Below, piece by piece: positions 44,881 to 54,521 of a DNA stretch of 64,000 bases (position 1 is its first letter; each line of letters opens with the position of its first letter). The notes under the pieces are model-generated. The model saw only the letters and a program-made list of their open reading frames with translations. It searched no databases and was not told the DNA's origin. This stretch comes from Janthinobacterium sp. (lineage in GTDB: Bacteria; Pseudomonadota; Gammaproteobacteria; Burkholderiales; Chitinibacteraceae): the NCBI GenBank assembly GCA_025360045.1, contig JANYCY010000070.1, forward strand, positions 1 to 64,000, read 5' to 3'. The translations under genes were made by a program, and so were the position numbers.

Positions 44881-45036
44881 GCCTGTCGGGCTTAAGCGAT
44901 CGTAGCGAGGAAAAGTCCGGTTTGAGACAGATTTCATGCATTTTCGAGGCGAATAGCCAGCTATTCAACGAGAAAATGCGTGAAATATGGCCAAATTCGG
45001 CTTTTCCGCAGTAGATCAGCCTTAAGTCCGACAGGC
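44881..45036. repeat. 156-bp near-symmetrical palindrome, probable MITE-type repeat
   Basis: The ends GCCTGTCGGGCTTAAG (44881-44896) and CTTAAGTCCGACAGGC (45021-45036) match at 15 of 16. The centre is the perfect hairpin GAATAGC-CA-GCTATTC (44951-44966), and its midpoint is exactly the midpoint of the whole element. In between, ATTTCATGCATTTTC pairs with GAAAATGCGTGAAAT, and GGAAAAG with CTTTTCC with a one-base shift. Repeats of this design occur in other betaproteobacteria from memory; copy number here is unknown. Confidence 0.8.
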
Positions 45037-45052
45037 TGCTGAGGCTAAAGCA

Positions 45053-46885
45053 TTACTCTACAGAGCTTGCCTTCAGTTTGTAATCCACCTTAATTTGCGA
45101 TTTAAGCGCTTGTAAATAACTAGCCACTTCAACCTGACCATACATCTGCGCCATATTGTCACTCAACTGGCGGCTCAATTCAGCATTCATCGCCGGAGCA
45201 GCGGTGGTTTGCACCACTTTAAATATGGCAAACCCTTGGCCTTTCACTTCCGCGCCTACATAGGCAGGGAGCTTTGCCGCAGATGCTGCAAATATTTCCT
45301 TAAGCTGTGCGGCAGGTACTGCGGATTGCCCCATGCGCAACATTGCTTGTGCAGGCGACCAAGGCAAGCTATCTGCCCCACCCTTTTTAAGCTCAGCAAG
45401 TTTTTTAGTGCCTTCTTCAACCGCCAGCTTAAGTGCTTTTTCTTGCTTAAGCTTGTTCACAATCTCCGCACTCACCACCTCTAGCTTTTGCGCTTGAGCA
45501 GGCTTAGCTTCAATCACTCGTACCGATACCAAAGTACCTGCGGCCACTTCAATGGCCTCTGAGTTGTGTTTTTTCTTTAACACATCATCGCTAAAGGCCG
45601 CATCACGCAGCTTGTCGCTATTCAGCAGCTCCTCGCTTGCCTTAGCGCGGGTCATCCAGCCACTTTGCTGCACAGCCAGTTTAAACGCCTCTGCTGCTGG
45701 CTTTAAACTGTCTGCTTGCTGATAAACCAACTCGTTAAATTTATCAGCTTGTGCCTGAAAGCCTTGGCTTACTTTTTCAAGCTTTAGTTTTTGCTCAACT
45801 TCAGGCTGAACTTCAGCAAAGGTTTTGCTACGGATATCGTCAAGACGAATAATGTGCAAACCAAAATCACTCACTACTACGCCGCTAATCTCGCCTTTCT
45901 TCAGCTTAAACGCAGCATCATCAAAAGGCTTCACCATTGCGCCATGAGCAAAAAAGCCCAAATCACCGCCATTTGCTGCCGAACCTGGATCTTGCGATTC
46001 TTTTTTTGCTATTTCAGCAAACTGAGCAGGATTGGCTTTAAGCGCCAACAAAATGGCATCTGCTTTAGCTTGAGCGGCCTTTTTGGCTTCAGGTTTTGCA
46101 TCTTTAGGCACAGCAATTAAAATATGGCTGGCTTTACGCTCTTCACCCGTTAATTGCGCTTTGTGTGCTTCAAAATACTTTTGCACGTCGCTTGAGCTAA
46201 CAGAAATCGTCTTGGCTAAGTCCTGCTGCGAAAACGCAACATATTCTAGCTTGACCATTTCTGGCAATTTAAACTCAGCGGTGTGGCTATCGTAATATTT
46301 TTTAACGTCGCTATCGCTCACGCTCACTTGCGACATAAATCCAGCAGGTGAGATTTGCAGCATCGCTACATCTCTTTTTTCACCTAATAGCTTGGCCATG
46401 TATTCAGTCATCGCACTCGATTGAATACTGCTCGAAAAACCAGCCAACAAGTGACTACTGGCTAAATCATCACGCACACGCTGCTGAAAAGTCAGCGGCG
46501 TCATTTGCTGCGCGGCTAACAATTCTTTATAACGCTGTGGGCTAAATTTGCCGTTTTCTTGAAAATCAGGAATGGCAGCAATGGCATCGCGAATCTGATC
46601 ATCAGATACCTTGAGATGCAGCAGGCCTGCCTGCTCTAGCAAGAGCTGCTTTTTAACCAGCTGCTCGAGCACCATCGGCTTCATTTCATTCGGGACAGGG
46701 CGATTACCAATGGCTTCGGCAAGCTCACGAGGTGTAATGCGTGTTTGGCCAACCTTGGCCAGATACGCTTCGCCATCTTCCATCGCGCTATAGCCGGTTA
46801 AACCCACACCAACAACCAACCCTAAAGATACCAGGCCAAGGACCACCTGAACGGCGGTTTTGTTCTTTTCAACAAAGGAAAACAT
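45053..46885 (-). CDS. ppiD: PpiD, membrane-anchored periplasmic peptidyl-prolyl isomerase
   Basis: 610 residues from the ATG at 46885 (MFSFVEKNKTAVQVVLG). One membrane anchor at about 11-33 (VVLGLVSLGLVVGVGLTG) is followed by a SurA-like N-terminal chaperone region, a parvulin domain near residues 235-330 (ASHILIAVPKDAKPEAKKA, NGGDLGFFAHGAMVKPF), and a C-terminal helical region. It helps newly exported proteins fold at the Sec translocon. A GCCTGCC/GGCAGGC hairpin lies at 46935-46959, before the start. Placement after tRNA-Asp, hupB and lon is typical of this group. Confidence 0.92.
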   Translation of the reverse strand: MFSFVEKNKTAVQVVLGLVSLGLVVGVGLTGYSAMEDGEAYLAKVGQTRITPRELAEAIGNRPVPNEMKPMVLEQLVKKQLLLEQAGLLHLKVSDDQIRDAIAAIPDFQENGKFSPQRYKELLAAQQMTPLTFQQRVRDDLASSHLLAGFSSSIQSSAMTEYMAKLLGEKRDVAMLQISPAGFMSQVSVSDSDVKKYYDSHTAEFKLPEMVKLEYVAFSQQDLAKTISVSSSDVQKYFEAHKAQLTGEERKASHILIAVPKDAKPEAKKAAQAKADAILLALKANPAQFAEIAKKESQDPGSAANGGDLGFFAHGAMVKPFDDAAFKLKKGEISGVVVSDFGLHIIRLDDIRSKTFAEVQPEVEQKLKLEKVSQGFQAQADKFNELVYQQADSLKPAAEAFKLAVQQSGWMTRAKASEELLNSDKLRDAAFSDDVLKKKHNSEAIEVAAGTLVSVRVIEAKPAQAQKLEVVSAEIVNKLKQEKALKLAVEEGTKKLAELKKGGADSLPWSPAQAMLRMGQSAVPAAQLKEIFAASAAKLPAYVGAEVKGQGFAIFKVVQTTAAPAMNAELSRQLSDNMAQMYGQVEVASYLQALKSQIKVDYKLKASSVE

Positions 46886-46970
46886 GAGACAGTCAACTCC
46901 GCAAGTGATTCGCGGCATATGATGCCAGATTGACGCCTGCCTGTCTCCCTCCGGCAGGCAATAGACAAAC

Positions 46971-47000
46971 AAAAAGCCAAACATTTCTGTTTGGCTTTTT
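46971..47000. terminator. Terminator after the tRNA-Asp gene
   Basis: AAAAAGCCAAACA (46971-46983) and TGTTTGGCTTTTT (46988-47000) form a perfect 13-bp stem with a 4-nt loop and a T-rich tail. It lies 14 bp past the tRNA-Asp 3' end. Confidence 0.9.
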
Positions 47001-47014
47001 GTTTTAATCTTTAT

Positions 47015-47091
47015 TGGCGGAGCGGACGGGACTCGAACCCGCGACCCCCGGCGTGACAGGCCGGTATTCTAACCAACTGAACTACCACTCC
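47015..47091 (-). tRNA. tRNA-Asp (anticodon GTC)
   Basis: Reads GGAGTGGTAGTTCAGTTGGT from 47091 on the minus strand. The anticodon loop is CTGTCAC within the GCC/GGC stem, giving GTC. The T arm contains GGGTTCGAGTCCC, and CCA is encoded (47017-47015). Acceptor and T stems pair fully. It is nearly identical in layout to E. coli tRNA-Asp. Confidence 0.97.
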
Positions 47092-47119
47092 TCATTGCAA
47101 CTATTTCTTACACAGTAAG

Positions 47120-47195
47120 TGGTGGGTGATGACGGGGTCGAACCGCCGACATTCTGCGTGTAAGGCAGACGCTCTACCAACTGAGCTAATCACCC
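47120..47195 (-). tRNA. tRNA-Val (anticodon TAC)
   Basis: Reads GGGTGATTAGCTCAGTTGGT from 47195 on the minus strand. The anticodon loop CTTACAC gives TAC. GGTTCGACCCC is the T-loop region, and CCA is encoded (47122-47120). Acceptor GGGTGAT pairs with ATCACCC. It precedes tRNA-Asp by 28 bp, so the two are probably co-transcribed. Confidence 0.97.
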
Positions 47196-47336
47196 TTTCT
47201 ATTCCCATAGCACCAGCCGTTATGCTACTGCAAAACGGCTGTGTTACGTGTTAGGCAACAACTCTAGCAAACCAAGTTAATTACCTAACATCCACATTAC
47301 CGCACCAAAAAAGATTTAGTCAGCAAAGTAAGTTGA

Positions 47337-47609
47337 TTATTGTACTGCATCTTTCAGTGATTTGCCAGCCCTAAATTTAGGCTGTTTCGCTGCTGCAATC
47401 GCAATAGTCTCACCAGTGCGTGGATTACGGCCACTGCGCTCAGCACGCTCAGACACATAGAAAGAGCCAAAGCCGACCAGCGTTACTTCGTCGCCGCCCT
47501 TCAGTGCGTTAGTAACGGCTTCTACTGTTGCATCCAGAGCTTTACCTGCATCAGCCTTGGAGAGACCAGCGGATTCTGCGATGGCGTTGATGAGTTCCGA
47601 TTTATTCAC
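47337..47609 (-). CDS. hupB: HU family DNA-binding protein
   Basis: 90 residues. The body [20 protein letters not shown] and the DNA-arm [20 protein letters not shown] are typical of HU beta. It is a nucleoid protein. It lies between lon and the tRNAs, as in many betaproteobacteria. A hairpin of CAGCCGTT/AACGGCTG at 47214-47241 and a second inverted repeat at 47249-47290 lie downstream without a T tail and may slow or process the transcript. Confidence 0.96.
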   Translation of the reverse strand: MNKSELINAIAESAGLSKADAGKALDATVEAVTNALKGGDEVTLVGFGSFYVSERAERSGRNPRTGETIAIAAAKQPKFRAGKSLKDAVQ

Positions 47610-47693
47610 TTACGTCCCCTTACAATTCTGATTGGATTGATACGATTAACTATTGACTACAGCTTTATAGCAAGCCACAAAATCTTGTGTCAA

Positions 47694-50108
47694 CTAATGT
47701 TTTGTAAGCTGCCCAGATACTTCTGCCCCAGCTTGCGGCAGAACAGGCTCAACACCCACAATTTCTTCCGGCAAAACCTCCGGCAAACGCTCTAAGGCAA
47801 ACCCCAGCACCTGGTCGATCCACTTAACCGGATGAATGGTAAGTCCACGCTTCACATTGTCAGGAATCTCTGCAAGATCCTTAACATTGCCCTCGGGAAT
47901 CAATACCTGCTTAATGCCACCGCGGTGAGCAGCAAGCAGTTTCTCCTTTAAACCACCAATTGGCAACACTTCACCGCGTAGCGTGATCTCCCCTGTCATT
48001 GCAACATCGCAACGAACGGGAATACCCGACAATACCGACACCATTGCGGTCGCAATACCAATCCCTGCTGAAGGGCCATCTTTTGGCGTGGCGCCTTCAG
48101 GAAAGTGAATGTGCATATCAATTTTCTGATAAAAATCAGGGTCAATTCCCAACGCTTTTGCACGACTACGCACAACCGACAAGGCCGCTTGAATAGATTC
48201 TTGCATCACATCACCGAGCTTACCGGTTTGAATCATTTTCCCCTTGCCTGGGAATTTTACCGCTTCGATGGTGAGCAATTCGCCGCCCACTTCGGTCCAT
48301 GCAAGGCCGGTTACCTGCCCAACTTGATTGGTTTGCTCGGCCATACCGTAGTCAAAACGATGTACGCCGAGATATTTTTCCAAGTTCTTAGGGGTCACCG
48401 TGATCTTTTTATCACTTGGTTTCATCAAAAGGCTTTTCACTACCTTACGGCAAATCCTAGCGATTTCTCGATCCAAGCTACGCACACCCGCCTCACGTGT
48501 GTAATAACGCACCACATCACGCACCGCAGTGTCGGAAATCAGCAACTCACCCTCTTGCACCCCATTGGCCTTAATTTGCTTTGGCACGAGGTATTTAAGC
48601 GCAATATTTACTTTTTCGTCTTCGGTATAGCCAGACAAACGAATCACTTCCATCCGATCCAACAATGCCGGAGGAATATTCAAAGAATTAGCCGTTGCAA
48701 CAAACATCACATCCGACAAATCAAAATCGACTTCTAGATAGTGATCGCTAAATGCATGGTTTTGTTCTGGATCTAAGACTTCCAACAAGGCCGAAGAGGG
48801 AACGCCACGGAAATCCGCGCCCATCTTATCGACTTCATCGAGTAAAAATAGCGGATTTTTCACGCCAATTTTAGTCATCGATTGCAAAATCTTGCCCGGC
48901 ATTGAGCCGATATAGGTGCGGCGATGCCCACGAATTTCAGATTCATCACGCACACCACCTAAGGCCATGCGCACAAACTTGCGATTGGTTGCGCGTGCAA
49001 TCGATTCGCCCAAGGAGGTTTTACCTACGCCAGGTGGCCCTACAAGGCACAGAATCGGCGCTTTAAGCTTTTCAACACGGCTTTGTACCGCGAGGTACTC
49101 AACAATGCGCTCTTTCACCTTTTCTAGGCCGTAATGATCGGTATCGAGCACCAATTCAGCGGCAGGCAATTCCTTGCTGATTTTGGTTTTCTTTTTCCAC
49201 GGTAGATCAAGCAGCGTATCGATGTAATTACGCACCACGGTCGCTTCAGCGGACATCGGCGACATCATGCGTAATTTTTTAAGCTCGGATTCTGCTTTAT
49301 CACGGGCTTCTTTACTCATGCCGGCGTTCTTGATTTTTTTATCAAGCTCGTCAATATCGGCGTTTTCATCTAACTCGCCCAGCTCTTTCTGAATCGCCTT
49401 AACCTGCTCATTCAGATAATACTCGCGCTGGCTTTTTTCCATTTGGCGCTTCACGCGGCCGCGAATGCGCTTTTCAACCTGCAAGATATCCAACTCGGAT
49501 TCCAGCTGCTTTAACAGCTGTTCCATGCGGCGGCGCAGATCAAACATTTCTAAGATCTCTTGCTTTTGCTCCAGCTTTAGAGGCAGGTGCGCAGCAATGG
49601 TATCGGCCAAGCGATGAGCATCTTCGATCCCTGCAAGGGAAGTCAGAATTTCAGGTGGGATTTTTTTATTAAGCTTAACAAACTGATCAAATTGAGTCAG
49701 CAAAGCGCGGCGCATGGCTTCTACTTCATGCCCCTGCTCACCGCTTACATCAACCGGATGTGCGATGGCACTATAAAAGCCCGCCTCTTCATCGATATCT
49801 GTGACTTCAGCTCGCTGGCCCCCTTCCACCAACACTTTTACCGTGCCATCTGGAAGCTTCAGCATCTGTAAGATACTGGCAATCGTACCTACTGGATAAA
49901 TGTCAGCCAAGCCTGGCTCATCTTTCTGGGCGTTCTTTTGCGCAACCAACAAGATATGGCGGCCATCTTCCATCGCGGCTTCTAGCGCGCGAATCGACTT
50001 TGGGCGACCCACAAAAAGCGGGATAACCATATGCGGAAATACCACCACATCTCGTAGCGGCAATAGCGGCAAATGGACATCGTCAGCAAACGCAATAGTT
50101 TGGGACAT
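47694..50108 (-). CDS. lon: Lon, ATP-dependent protease
   Basis: 804 residues from the ATG at 50108, which has AGGA nine bases upstream; the TTG two codons before is less likely. Domains are the N-terminal substrate-recognition region ([20 protein letters not shown]), AAA+ core with Walker [14 protein letters not shown] and [13 protein letters not shown], and the C-terminal Ser-Lys peptidase with DGPSAGIG (Ser) and [14 protein letters not shown] (Lys). It degrades damaged and regulatory proteins. A possible heat-shock promoter lies just upstream. Confidence 0.97.
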   Translation of the reverse strand: MSQTIAFADDVHLPLLPLRDVVVFPHMVIPLFVGRPKSIRALEAAMEDGRHILLVAQKNAQKDEPGLADIYPVGTIASILQMLKLPDGTVKVLVEGGQRAEVTDIDEEAGFYSAIAHPVDVSGEQGHEVEAMRRALLTQFDQFVKLNKKIPPEILTSLAGIEDAHRLADTIAAHLPLKLEQKQEILEMFDLRRRMEQLLKQLESELDILQVEKRIRGRVKRQMEKSQREYYLNEQVKAIQKELGELDENADIDELDKKIKNAGMSKEARDKAESELKKLRMMSPMSAEATVVRNYIDTLLDLPWKKKTKISKELPAAELVLDTDHYGLEKVKERIVEYLAVQSRVEKLKAPILCLVGPPGVGKTSLGESIARATNRKFVRMALGGVRDESEIRGHRRTYIGSMPGKILQSMTKIGVKNPLFLLDEVDKMGADFRGVPSSALLEVLDPEQNHAFSDHYLEVDFDLSDVMFVATANSLNIPPALLDRMEVIRLSGYTEDEKVNIALKYLVPKQIKANGVQEGELLISDTAVRDVVRYYTREAGVRSLDREIARICRKVVKSLLMKPSDKKITVTPKNLEKYLGVHRFDYGMAEQTNQVGQVTGLAWTEVGGELLTIEAVKFPGKGKMIQTGKLGDVMQESIQAALSVVRSRAKALGIDPDFYQKIDMHIHFPEGATPKDGPSAGIGIATAMVSVLSGIPVRCDVAMTGEITLRGEVLPIGGLKEKLLAAHRGGIKQVLIPEGNVKDLAEIPDNVKRGLTIHPVKWIDQVLGFALERLPEVLPEEIVGVEPVLPQAGAEVSGQLTKH

Positions 50109-50143
50109 TAACAAGGGTCCTCGAGGATGGATTTACCCCCCAA

Positions 50144-50172
50144 ATCATGGGGGCGCGGGCAAGGAAATACAA
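50144..50172 (-). promoter_or_regulatory. Candidate sigma-32 promoter for lon
   Basis: On the minus strand TTGTATT (50172-50166), a 13-nt spacer, then CCCCATGAT (50152-50144). The -10 fits the heat-shock CCCCATNT pattern well; the -35 is weak. lon is heat-shock controlled in many proteobacteria. The CCCCC/GGGGG symmetry here could instead be a hairpin. Confidence 0.35.
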
Positions 50173-50230
50173 TGCCCAAGAACACAATCTAAGCTGAATA
50201 TTCCAGTAGATTGCCTAGCCAATTGTTTTA

Positions 50231-50289
50231 CAGGGGATTTTAATTATGGCGGAGCGTGGTAATCTGCGCCGCTTTATTAAAATCCCCTG
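50231..50289 (-). terminator. Long hairpin between clpX and lon
   Basis: CAGGGGATTTTAAT (50231-50244) and ATTAAAATCCCCTG (50276-50289) are perfectly complementary; the loop contains a smaller GGCG...CGCC stem. It lies 71 bp past the clpX stop and lacks a clear T run, so termination is likely but unproven. Confidence 0.55.
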
Positions 50290-50359
50290 CAAGGTCTTTC
50301 ATATTTTTTAATCTTTTTAAGTAACGCCTGCACACAAGGCATGCAGACGTCATTTAAAA

Positions 50360-51613
50360 TCAATCCGCTACAACAGAATCCGCATACACAATCGTTGGCG
50401 CTGTCGCATTTTTAATCACATCCTCATCCACCACCACACGAGAAACCCCTTTTAAGGAAGGCAGCTCGTACATGATATCTAAGAGTGATGACTCAACAAT
50501 CGAGCGCAAACCACGCGCGCCAATCTTACGTTCCATCGCCTTATGTGCAATCGAAGCCAAAGCCTCTTTACCCACCTCCAGCTCAACGCCCTCTAGCGAG
50601 AACAATTTCTGATATTGCTTGATCAGTGCGTTTTTTGGCTCAGTAAGGATAGACACCAGCGCGGCTTCATCCAGCTCTTCAAGAGTAGCTGTAACTGGCA
50701 AGCGACCAACAAATTCTGGAATCAAACCAAAACGGATTAAATCGTCCGGCTCAACCGTGTGTAACATTTTGCCCACACTGGTGTTTTCGTCTTTACTCAT
50801 TACTTCGGCACCAAAACCAATGCCGCTTTTCACCGAGCGATTACGAATAATCTTGTCCAAACCTTCAAATGCACCACCACAAATAAATAAGATATTAGTG
50901 GTATCGACCTGCGGCATATCTTGATTTGGGTGCTTACGACCCCCTTGCGGCGGCACAGAGGCAACGGTACCCTCTACCAGCTTCAAGAGCGCCTGCTGTA
51001 CACCTTCACCGGACACATCACGGGTAATCGAAGGGTTTTCAGATTTGCGGGCAATTTTATCGATTTCATCGATATAGATAATGCCGCGCTGGGCTTTTTC
51101 TACATCGTAATCGCACTGCGCCAAGAGCTTAGCAATAATGTGCTCAACGTCCTCACCCACATAACCGGCTTCGGTTAGCGTGGTGGCATCCGCAATCACA
51201 AACGGCACATCCAGCAGCTTAGCCATGGTTTGCGCAAGCAAAGTCTTGCCTGAGCCTGTTGGCCCAATCAGGAGAATATTGGACTTGGCTAATTCCACAT
51301 CATTATCGCTCGACTTATTGCTAGTCAGACGTTTGTAATGGTTGTAAACCGCCACGGCCAAAATCTTTTTAGCGCGCTCTTGCCCGATTACATAAGAATC
51401 GAGCGTGGTCCGAATTTCCATCGGCGTAGGTACACGCTTGCCATCTGTTGCCTGCGCAGTTTCGCCAATGACCGCAGCGGCTTCGTCTTTCAATACATCG
51501 CGACAAAGCTCAATACATTCGTTGCAGATAAAGACTTGCGGGCCAGCAATCAGCTTAACCACTTCGTGCTGGCTCTTACCGCAAAAAGAACAATAAAGGA
51601 GTTTTTCTGACAT
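50360..51613 (-). CDS. clpX: ClpX, ATPase subunit of the Clp protease
   Basis: 417 residues. The N-terminal zinc-binding domain has YCSFCGKS and [10 protein letters not shown] (four Cys). The AAA+ core has Walker [17 protein letters not shown], Walker [12 protein letters not shown] and the sensor [16 protein letters not shown]. The IGF-type loop that docks ClpP is [10 protein letters not shown]-like KSGIGFGAE. It unfolds substrates for ClpP, encoded 0.1 kb upstream in the same direction. Confidence 0.97.
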   Translation of the reverse strand: MSEKLLYCSFCGKSQHEVVKLIAGPQVFICNECIELCRDVLKDEAAAVIGETAQATDGKRVPTPMEIRTTLDSYVIGQERAKKILAVAVYNHYKRLTSNKSSDNDVELAKSNILLIGPTGSGKTLLAQTMAKLLDVPFVIADATTLTEAGYVGEDVEHIIAKLLAQCDYDVEKAQRGIIYIDEIDKIARKSENPSITRDVSGEGVQQALLKLVEGTVASVPPQGGRKHPNQDMPQVDTTNILFICGGAFEGLDKIIRNRSVKSGIGFGAEVMSKDENTSVGKMLHTVEPDDLIRFGLIPEFVGRLPVTATLEELDEAALVSILTEPKNALIKQYQKLFSLEGVELEVGKEALASIAHKAMERKIGARGLRSIVESSLLDIMYELPSLKGVSRVVVDEDVIKNATAPTIVYADSVVAD

Positions 51614-51690
51614 TGCCTAACCTACACCCCAAAAAACGGGCCATTGCAGCCTGTCTCATTTAAAACCACAAACCGACAGGCCACTAGAAT

Positions 51691-51715
51691 AAAAAACCGC
51701 CAGGCACGCTGGCGG
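51691..51715 (-). terminator. Terminator or attenuator between clpP and clpX
   Basis: CCGCCAG (51697-51703) and CTGGCGG (51709-51715) form a stem. The A run at 51691-51696 becomes a T tail on the minus strand. Located between clpP and clpX, it may reduce but not abolish clpX expression. Confidence 0.85.
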
Positions 51716-51737
51716 CATTGTCACGACTCAAGCCCGC

Positions 51738-52370
51738 TTATTTAGCTGTTGGCACGCTACGAGACTGCAAGACTTCATCAATCAGACCGTAATCTTTTGA
51801 TTCTGCAGCACTCATAAAGTTATCGCGATCAGTATCATGCTCAACCGTTTCGATGCTTTGGCCAGTATGCTTGGCCAACATTTCATTCAGGGAGCGTTTA
51901 GTTTTGATCAATTCACGGGCATGAATTTCAACATCAGAAGCCTGCCCCGATAAACCGCCAATCAATGGCTGGTGAATCATAATGCGTGAATTAGGCAAGG
52001 CAAAGCGCTTACCCTTAGCACCGCTGGACAATAAGAACGCACCCATACTGGCGGCCATCCCTACGCACATGGTCGATACATCAGGCTTGATAAAATTCAT
52101 TGTGTCGTAAATCGCCAGACCAGCCGTTACCGAGCCACCTGGGGAGTTGATATACAGATGAATATCTTTATCTGGATTTTCGGATTCCAAAAACAACATC
52201 TGCGCAACAATCAGATTTGCGCTTTGATCGTTTACTGGGCCGACCAAGAAAATTACACGCTCTTTTAAGAGGCGCGAGTAGATATCATAAGAACGCTCGC
52301 CACGACCGCTTTGTTCAACGACCATAGGGATATACCCAAGGTTTTGCGGATCAAATTCTTGTCTCGACAT
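51738..52370 (-). CDS. clpP: ClpP, proteolytic subunit of the Clp protease
   Basis: 210 residues. The catalytic Ser108 is in [14 protein letters not shown] and His133 in [11 protein letters not shown], with the Asp further on. [20 protein letters not shown] is the family's structural signature. It forms the tetradecameric peptidase that pairs with ClpX. The usual tig-clpP-clpX-lon order is kept. Confidence 0.97.
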   Translation of the reverse strand: MSRQEFDPQNLGYIPMVVEQSGRGERSYDIYSRLLKERVIFLVGPVNDQSANLIVAQMLFLESENPDKDIHLYINSPGGSVTAGLAIYDTMNFIKPDVSTMCVGMAASMGAFLLSSGAKGKRFALPNSRIMIHQPLIGGLSGQASDVEIHARELIKTKRSLNEMLAKHTGQSIETVEHDTDRDNFMSAAESKDYGLIDEVLQSRSVPTAK

Positions 52371-52449
52371 CTTTTTCTCTCAGAAATAAAGGCTCAATTG
52401 ACTGCGTATTTTGGCAAACACATCAATAGAACCCATATGGTCATTCAAA

Positions 52450-52481
52450 CGATAAAGTGCCACCTTAATGACACTTTATCG
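52450..52481 (-). terminator. Hairpin downstream of tig
   Basis: CGATAAAGTG (52450-52459) and CACTTTATCG (52472-52481) are perfectly complementary with a 12-nt loop. There is no T run on the minus strand, so it may be a processing or stability element. Confidence 0.5.
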
Positions 52482-52501
52482 TAGCACCTAACTGAGAATG
52501 A

Positions 52502-53809
52502 TTAGCCTTGTTGGCCCATCAGCTCTTCAAAGGACATGCCTTTTTCAGTTACTTGTGCCTTAGCCAATACAAACTCAACCACATTGTCTTCCAATGCCAT
52601 TGATTCTGGACCCGCCAAACGCTCACGATCTTCAAAGTACCAAGCTACAACTTCGCTTGGATCTTCGTAATTCTGCGCCAAGTCTTCAACAACCGCTTTC
52701 ACTTGTTCTAGCTTAGCTTCTAATGCATTGCCTTTCACCAATTCAGCCAAAGCTAAACCAAGGTGAACACGGCGCTGTGCTTGCGCTTCAAACATTTCTG
52801 GCGAGAACGGAACATACTTTGGGTCGATACCGCGTGCTTTCAAGTCTGCTAGTGCACCTTCAGCCAAACGACCGATTTCTAATTGCACTAAAGCCTTAGG
52901 CAAATCAGTCGGCGCAGCAGCGATCAGCGCAGTCATCACGTTTTCTTTAGCACGGGCTTTCAGGCGGAAACGTACTTCGCGTTCCAGATTGCCACGTACT
53001 TCAGCGCGCATTTTCTCTACATCGCCATCAACAATACCGAGGCTTTTTGCGAAATCTGCATCAACTTCTGGCAAGATTGCAGCAGCAACGTTTTTAACTG
53101 TGATTTCGAATACTGCAGTTTTGCCTGCAACATCTGCACCATGGTAATCAGCAGGGAATTCAACGCTCACCGATTTGGTTTCGTCTTCTTTCATGCCAAT
53201 CACACCGGCTTCAAAACCTGGCAACATTTGACCCTTGCCCAGCAAGAAAGCGTGGTTCTCAGCAGAGCCACCATCAAACAATACGCCGTCGATCGAGCCT
53301 TTGAAATCAACAATCACGCGATCGCCATCTGCTGCTTCACGCTCTACACGCTCAAAGCGAGTACGTTGACGACGCAGGATATCAACTGTTTTTTCTACTT
53401 CAGCATCGGACAAATCCAACACTGGTTTTTCAATTTGAGCCGCAGCCAAATCGCCGATCACCACTTCTGGGTACACTTCAAAGGTAGCCGAGAATTGGAA
53501 ATCGCCTGTTTCTTCCGCCGCATCTTTTGGCTCGAAACGTGGGTAGCCTGCTACGCGCAGCTTTTGCTCGTGTACAGCCTGACCAAAACTCACTTCAACC
53601 GTTTCACCCAATACTTCTTCTTGGATGCGGAAGCCGTAGTTTTGTGCAACGATTTTCATCGGAGCCTTACCTGGACGGAAACCAGCAATTTTTGCTGTTT
53701 TTGCAACGTGCTTTAAACGCGCGTTAACTTGTTCGGTAATTTCTTCCCGAGGCACGGAAATAGACAGGCGACGCTCGAGTTGATTCAGGGTTTCTAGTTG
53801 TACTTGCAT
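52502..53809 (-). CDS. tig: Tig, trigger factor
   Basis: 435 residues. The ribosome-binding N-terminal domain contains the signature GFRPGKAPMKIV. The FKBP-type isomerase domain follows (GDRVIVDFKGSIDGVLFDGG, GFEAGVIGMKEDE), then the helical C-terminal chaperone arms. It acts on nascent chains at the ribosome exit. It is the first gene of the tig-clpP-clpX-lon series. Confidence 0.97.
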   Translation of the reverse strand: MQVQLETLNQLERRLSISVPREEITEQVNARLKHVAKTAKIAGFRPGKAPMKIVAQNYGFRIQEEVLGETVEVSFGQAVHEQKLRVAGYPRFEPKDAAEETGDFQFSATFEVYPEVVIGDLAAAQIEKPVLDLSDAEVEKTVDILRRQRTRFERVEREAADGDRVIVDFKGSIDGVLFDGGSAENHAFLLGKGQMLPGFEAGVIGMKEDETKSVSVEFPADYHGADVAGKTAVFEITVKNVAAAILPEVDADFAKSLGIVDGDVEKMRAEVRGNLEREVRFRLKARAKENVMTALIAAAPTDLPKALVQLEIGRLAEGALADLKARGIDPKYVPFSPEMFEAQAQRRVHLGLALAELVKGNALEAKLEQVKAVVEDLAQNYEDPSEVVAWYFEDRERLAGPESMALEDNVVEFVLAKAQVTEKGMSFEELMGQQG

Positions 53810-54155
53810 TTCAAACCATTCCTATGGGGGATCAACGCGCGTACACGCATCTTAATAAATAGGGGATAAAGCCAGCTCATCAACAGGCAAGGTCAGTATG
53901 ACCTGCTTGGCAGACCTACGAAAGATCTAACAAGCACAAGCGCCCAGTACGACTTGCCAACAAAGTCGGTAAGTTTAGCGCACAACAGGGCGCAAATCCA
54001 AACAGAATTATTAACCAGCGACAGAAGCGACCCAAACACAGCCACCATCAGGCGCGAGCAGGGCAAAATAGTAATGGCAAAGCATAAAAAAACAAGCCAC
54101 ACACAATCACCCTCTTCAAGCCACGAAAAACACACCCACAAAAATAGCAGGCATG
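53810..54155. other. Intergenic region before tig
   Basis: About 345 bp between the tRNA-Leu terminator and tig. No gene is supported; the frames that cross it lack ribosome sites and run into the tRNA or its terminator. The tig promoter must be here, but I cannot pick it with confidence. Confidence 0.5.
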
Positions 54156-54192
54156 AAAAAAGCCGCAAGAGCATGACTCTTGCGGCTTTTTT
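54156..54192 (-). terminator. Terminator after tRNA-Leu
   Basis: AAAAAAGCCGCAAGAG (54156-54171) and CTCTTGCGGCTTTTTT (54177-54192) form a perfect 16-bp stem with a 5-nt loop and a T tail. It lies 10 bp past the tRNA. Confidence 0.95.
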
Positions 54193-54202
54193 CAGAATAT
54201 TT

Positions 54203-54287
54203 GGTGGGGGATAAGAGACTCGAACTCTTACACCTTACGGCGCTGGAACCTAAATCCAGTGCGTCTACCAATTCCGCCAACCCCCCA
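54203..54287 (-). tRNA. tRNA-Leu (anticodon TAG)
   Basis: 85 nt, a class II tRNA with a long variable arm. The anticodon stem-loop is CTGGA-TTTAGGT-TCCAG, giving TAG. GGCGGAATTGGTAGACGC is the D-arm region, AGTTCGAGTCT the T loop, and CCA is encoded. Acceptor GGGGGGT pairs with ATCCCCC, with one G-T pair. Confidence 0.95.
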
Positions 54288-54521
54288 CTTCACTTCGCTG
54301 CGTTTGCTTGTGCACCGAAGGAAGACCCGCATTCTATGTGAAGAACTCCACCTTGCCAAGCGTTTTTTTAAATTATTTTGAAATACTTTTACAAAGCCGC
54401 ATCATAAACACGATTTTGTTTAATATATCAGTAAGACAATCGCAATCTACACAGCCCACAAAAAGTTTATGTCATACTCCGCACAGATTTTTACCCCAAC
54501 CACTCTAACGTCACTCCGCCC

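Noticed and set aside
53893-54174. 93-residue hydrophobic minus-strand frame
   Set aside because: Overlaps the tRNA terminator and has no start signal; hydrophobicity is a by-product of the base composition.
53954-54214. 86-residue plus-strand frame rich in Lys, His and Ser
   Set aside because: Runs through the tRNA-Leu terminator and into the tRNA; no ribosome site before either Met.
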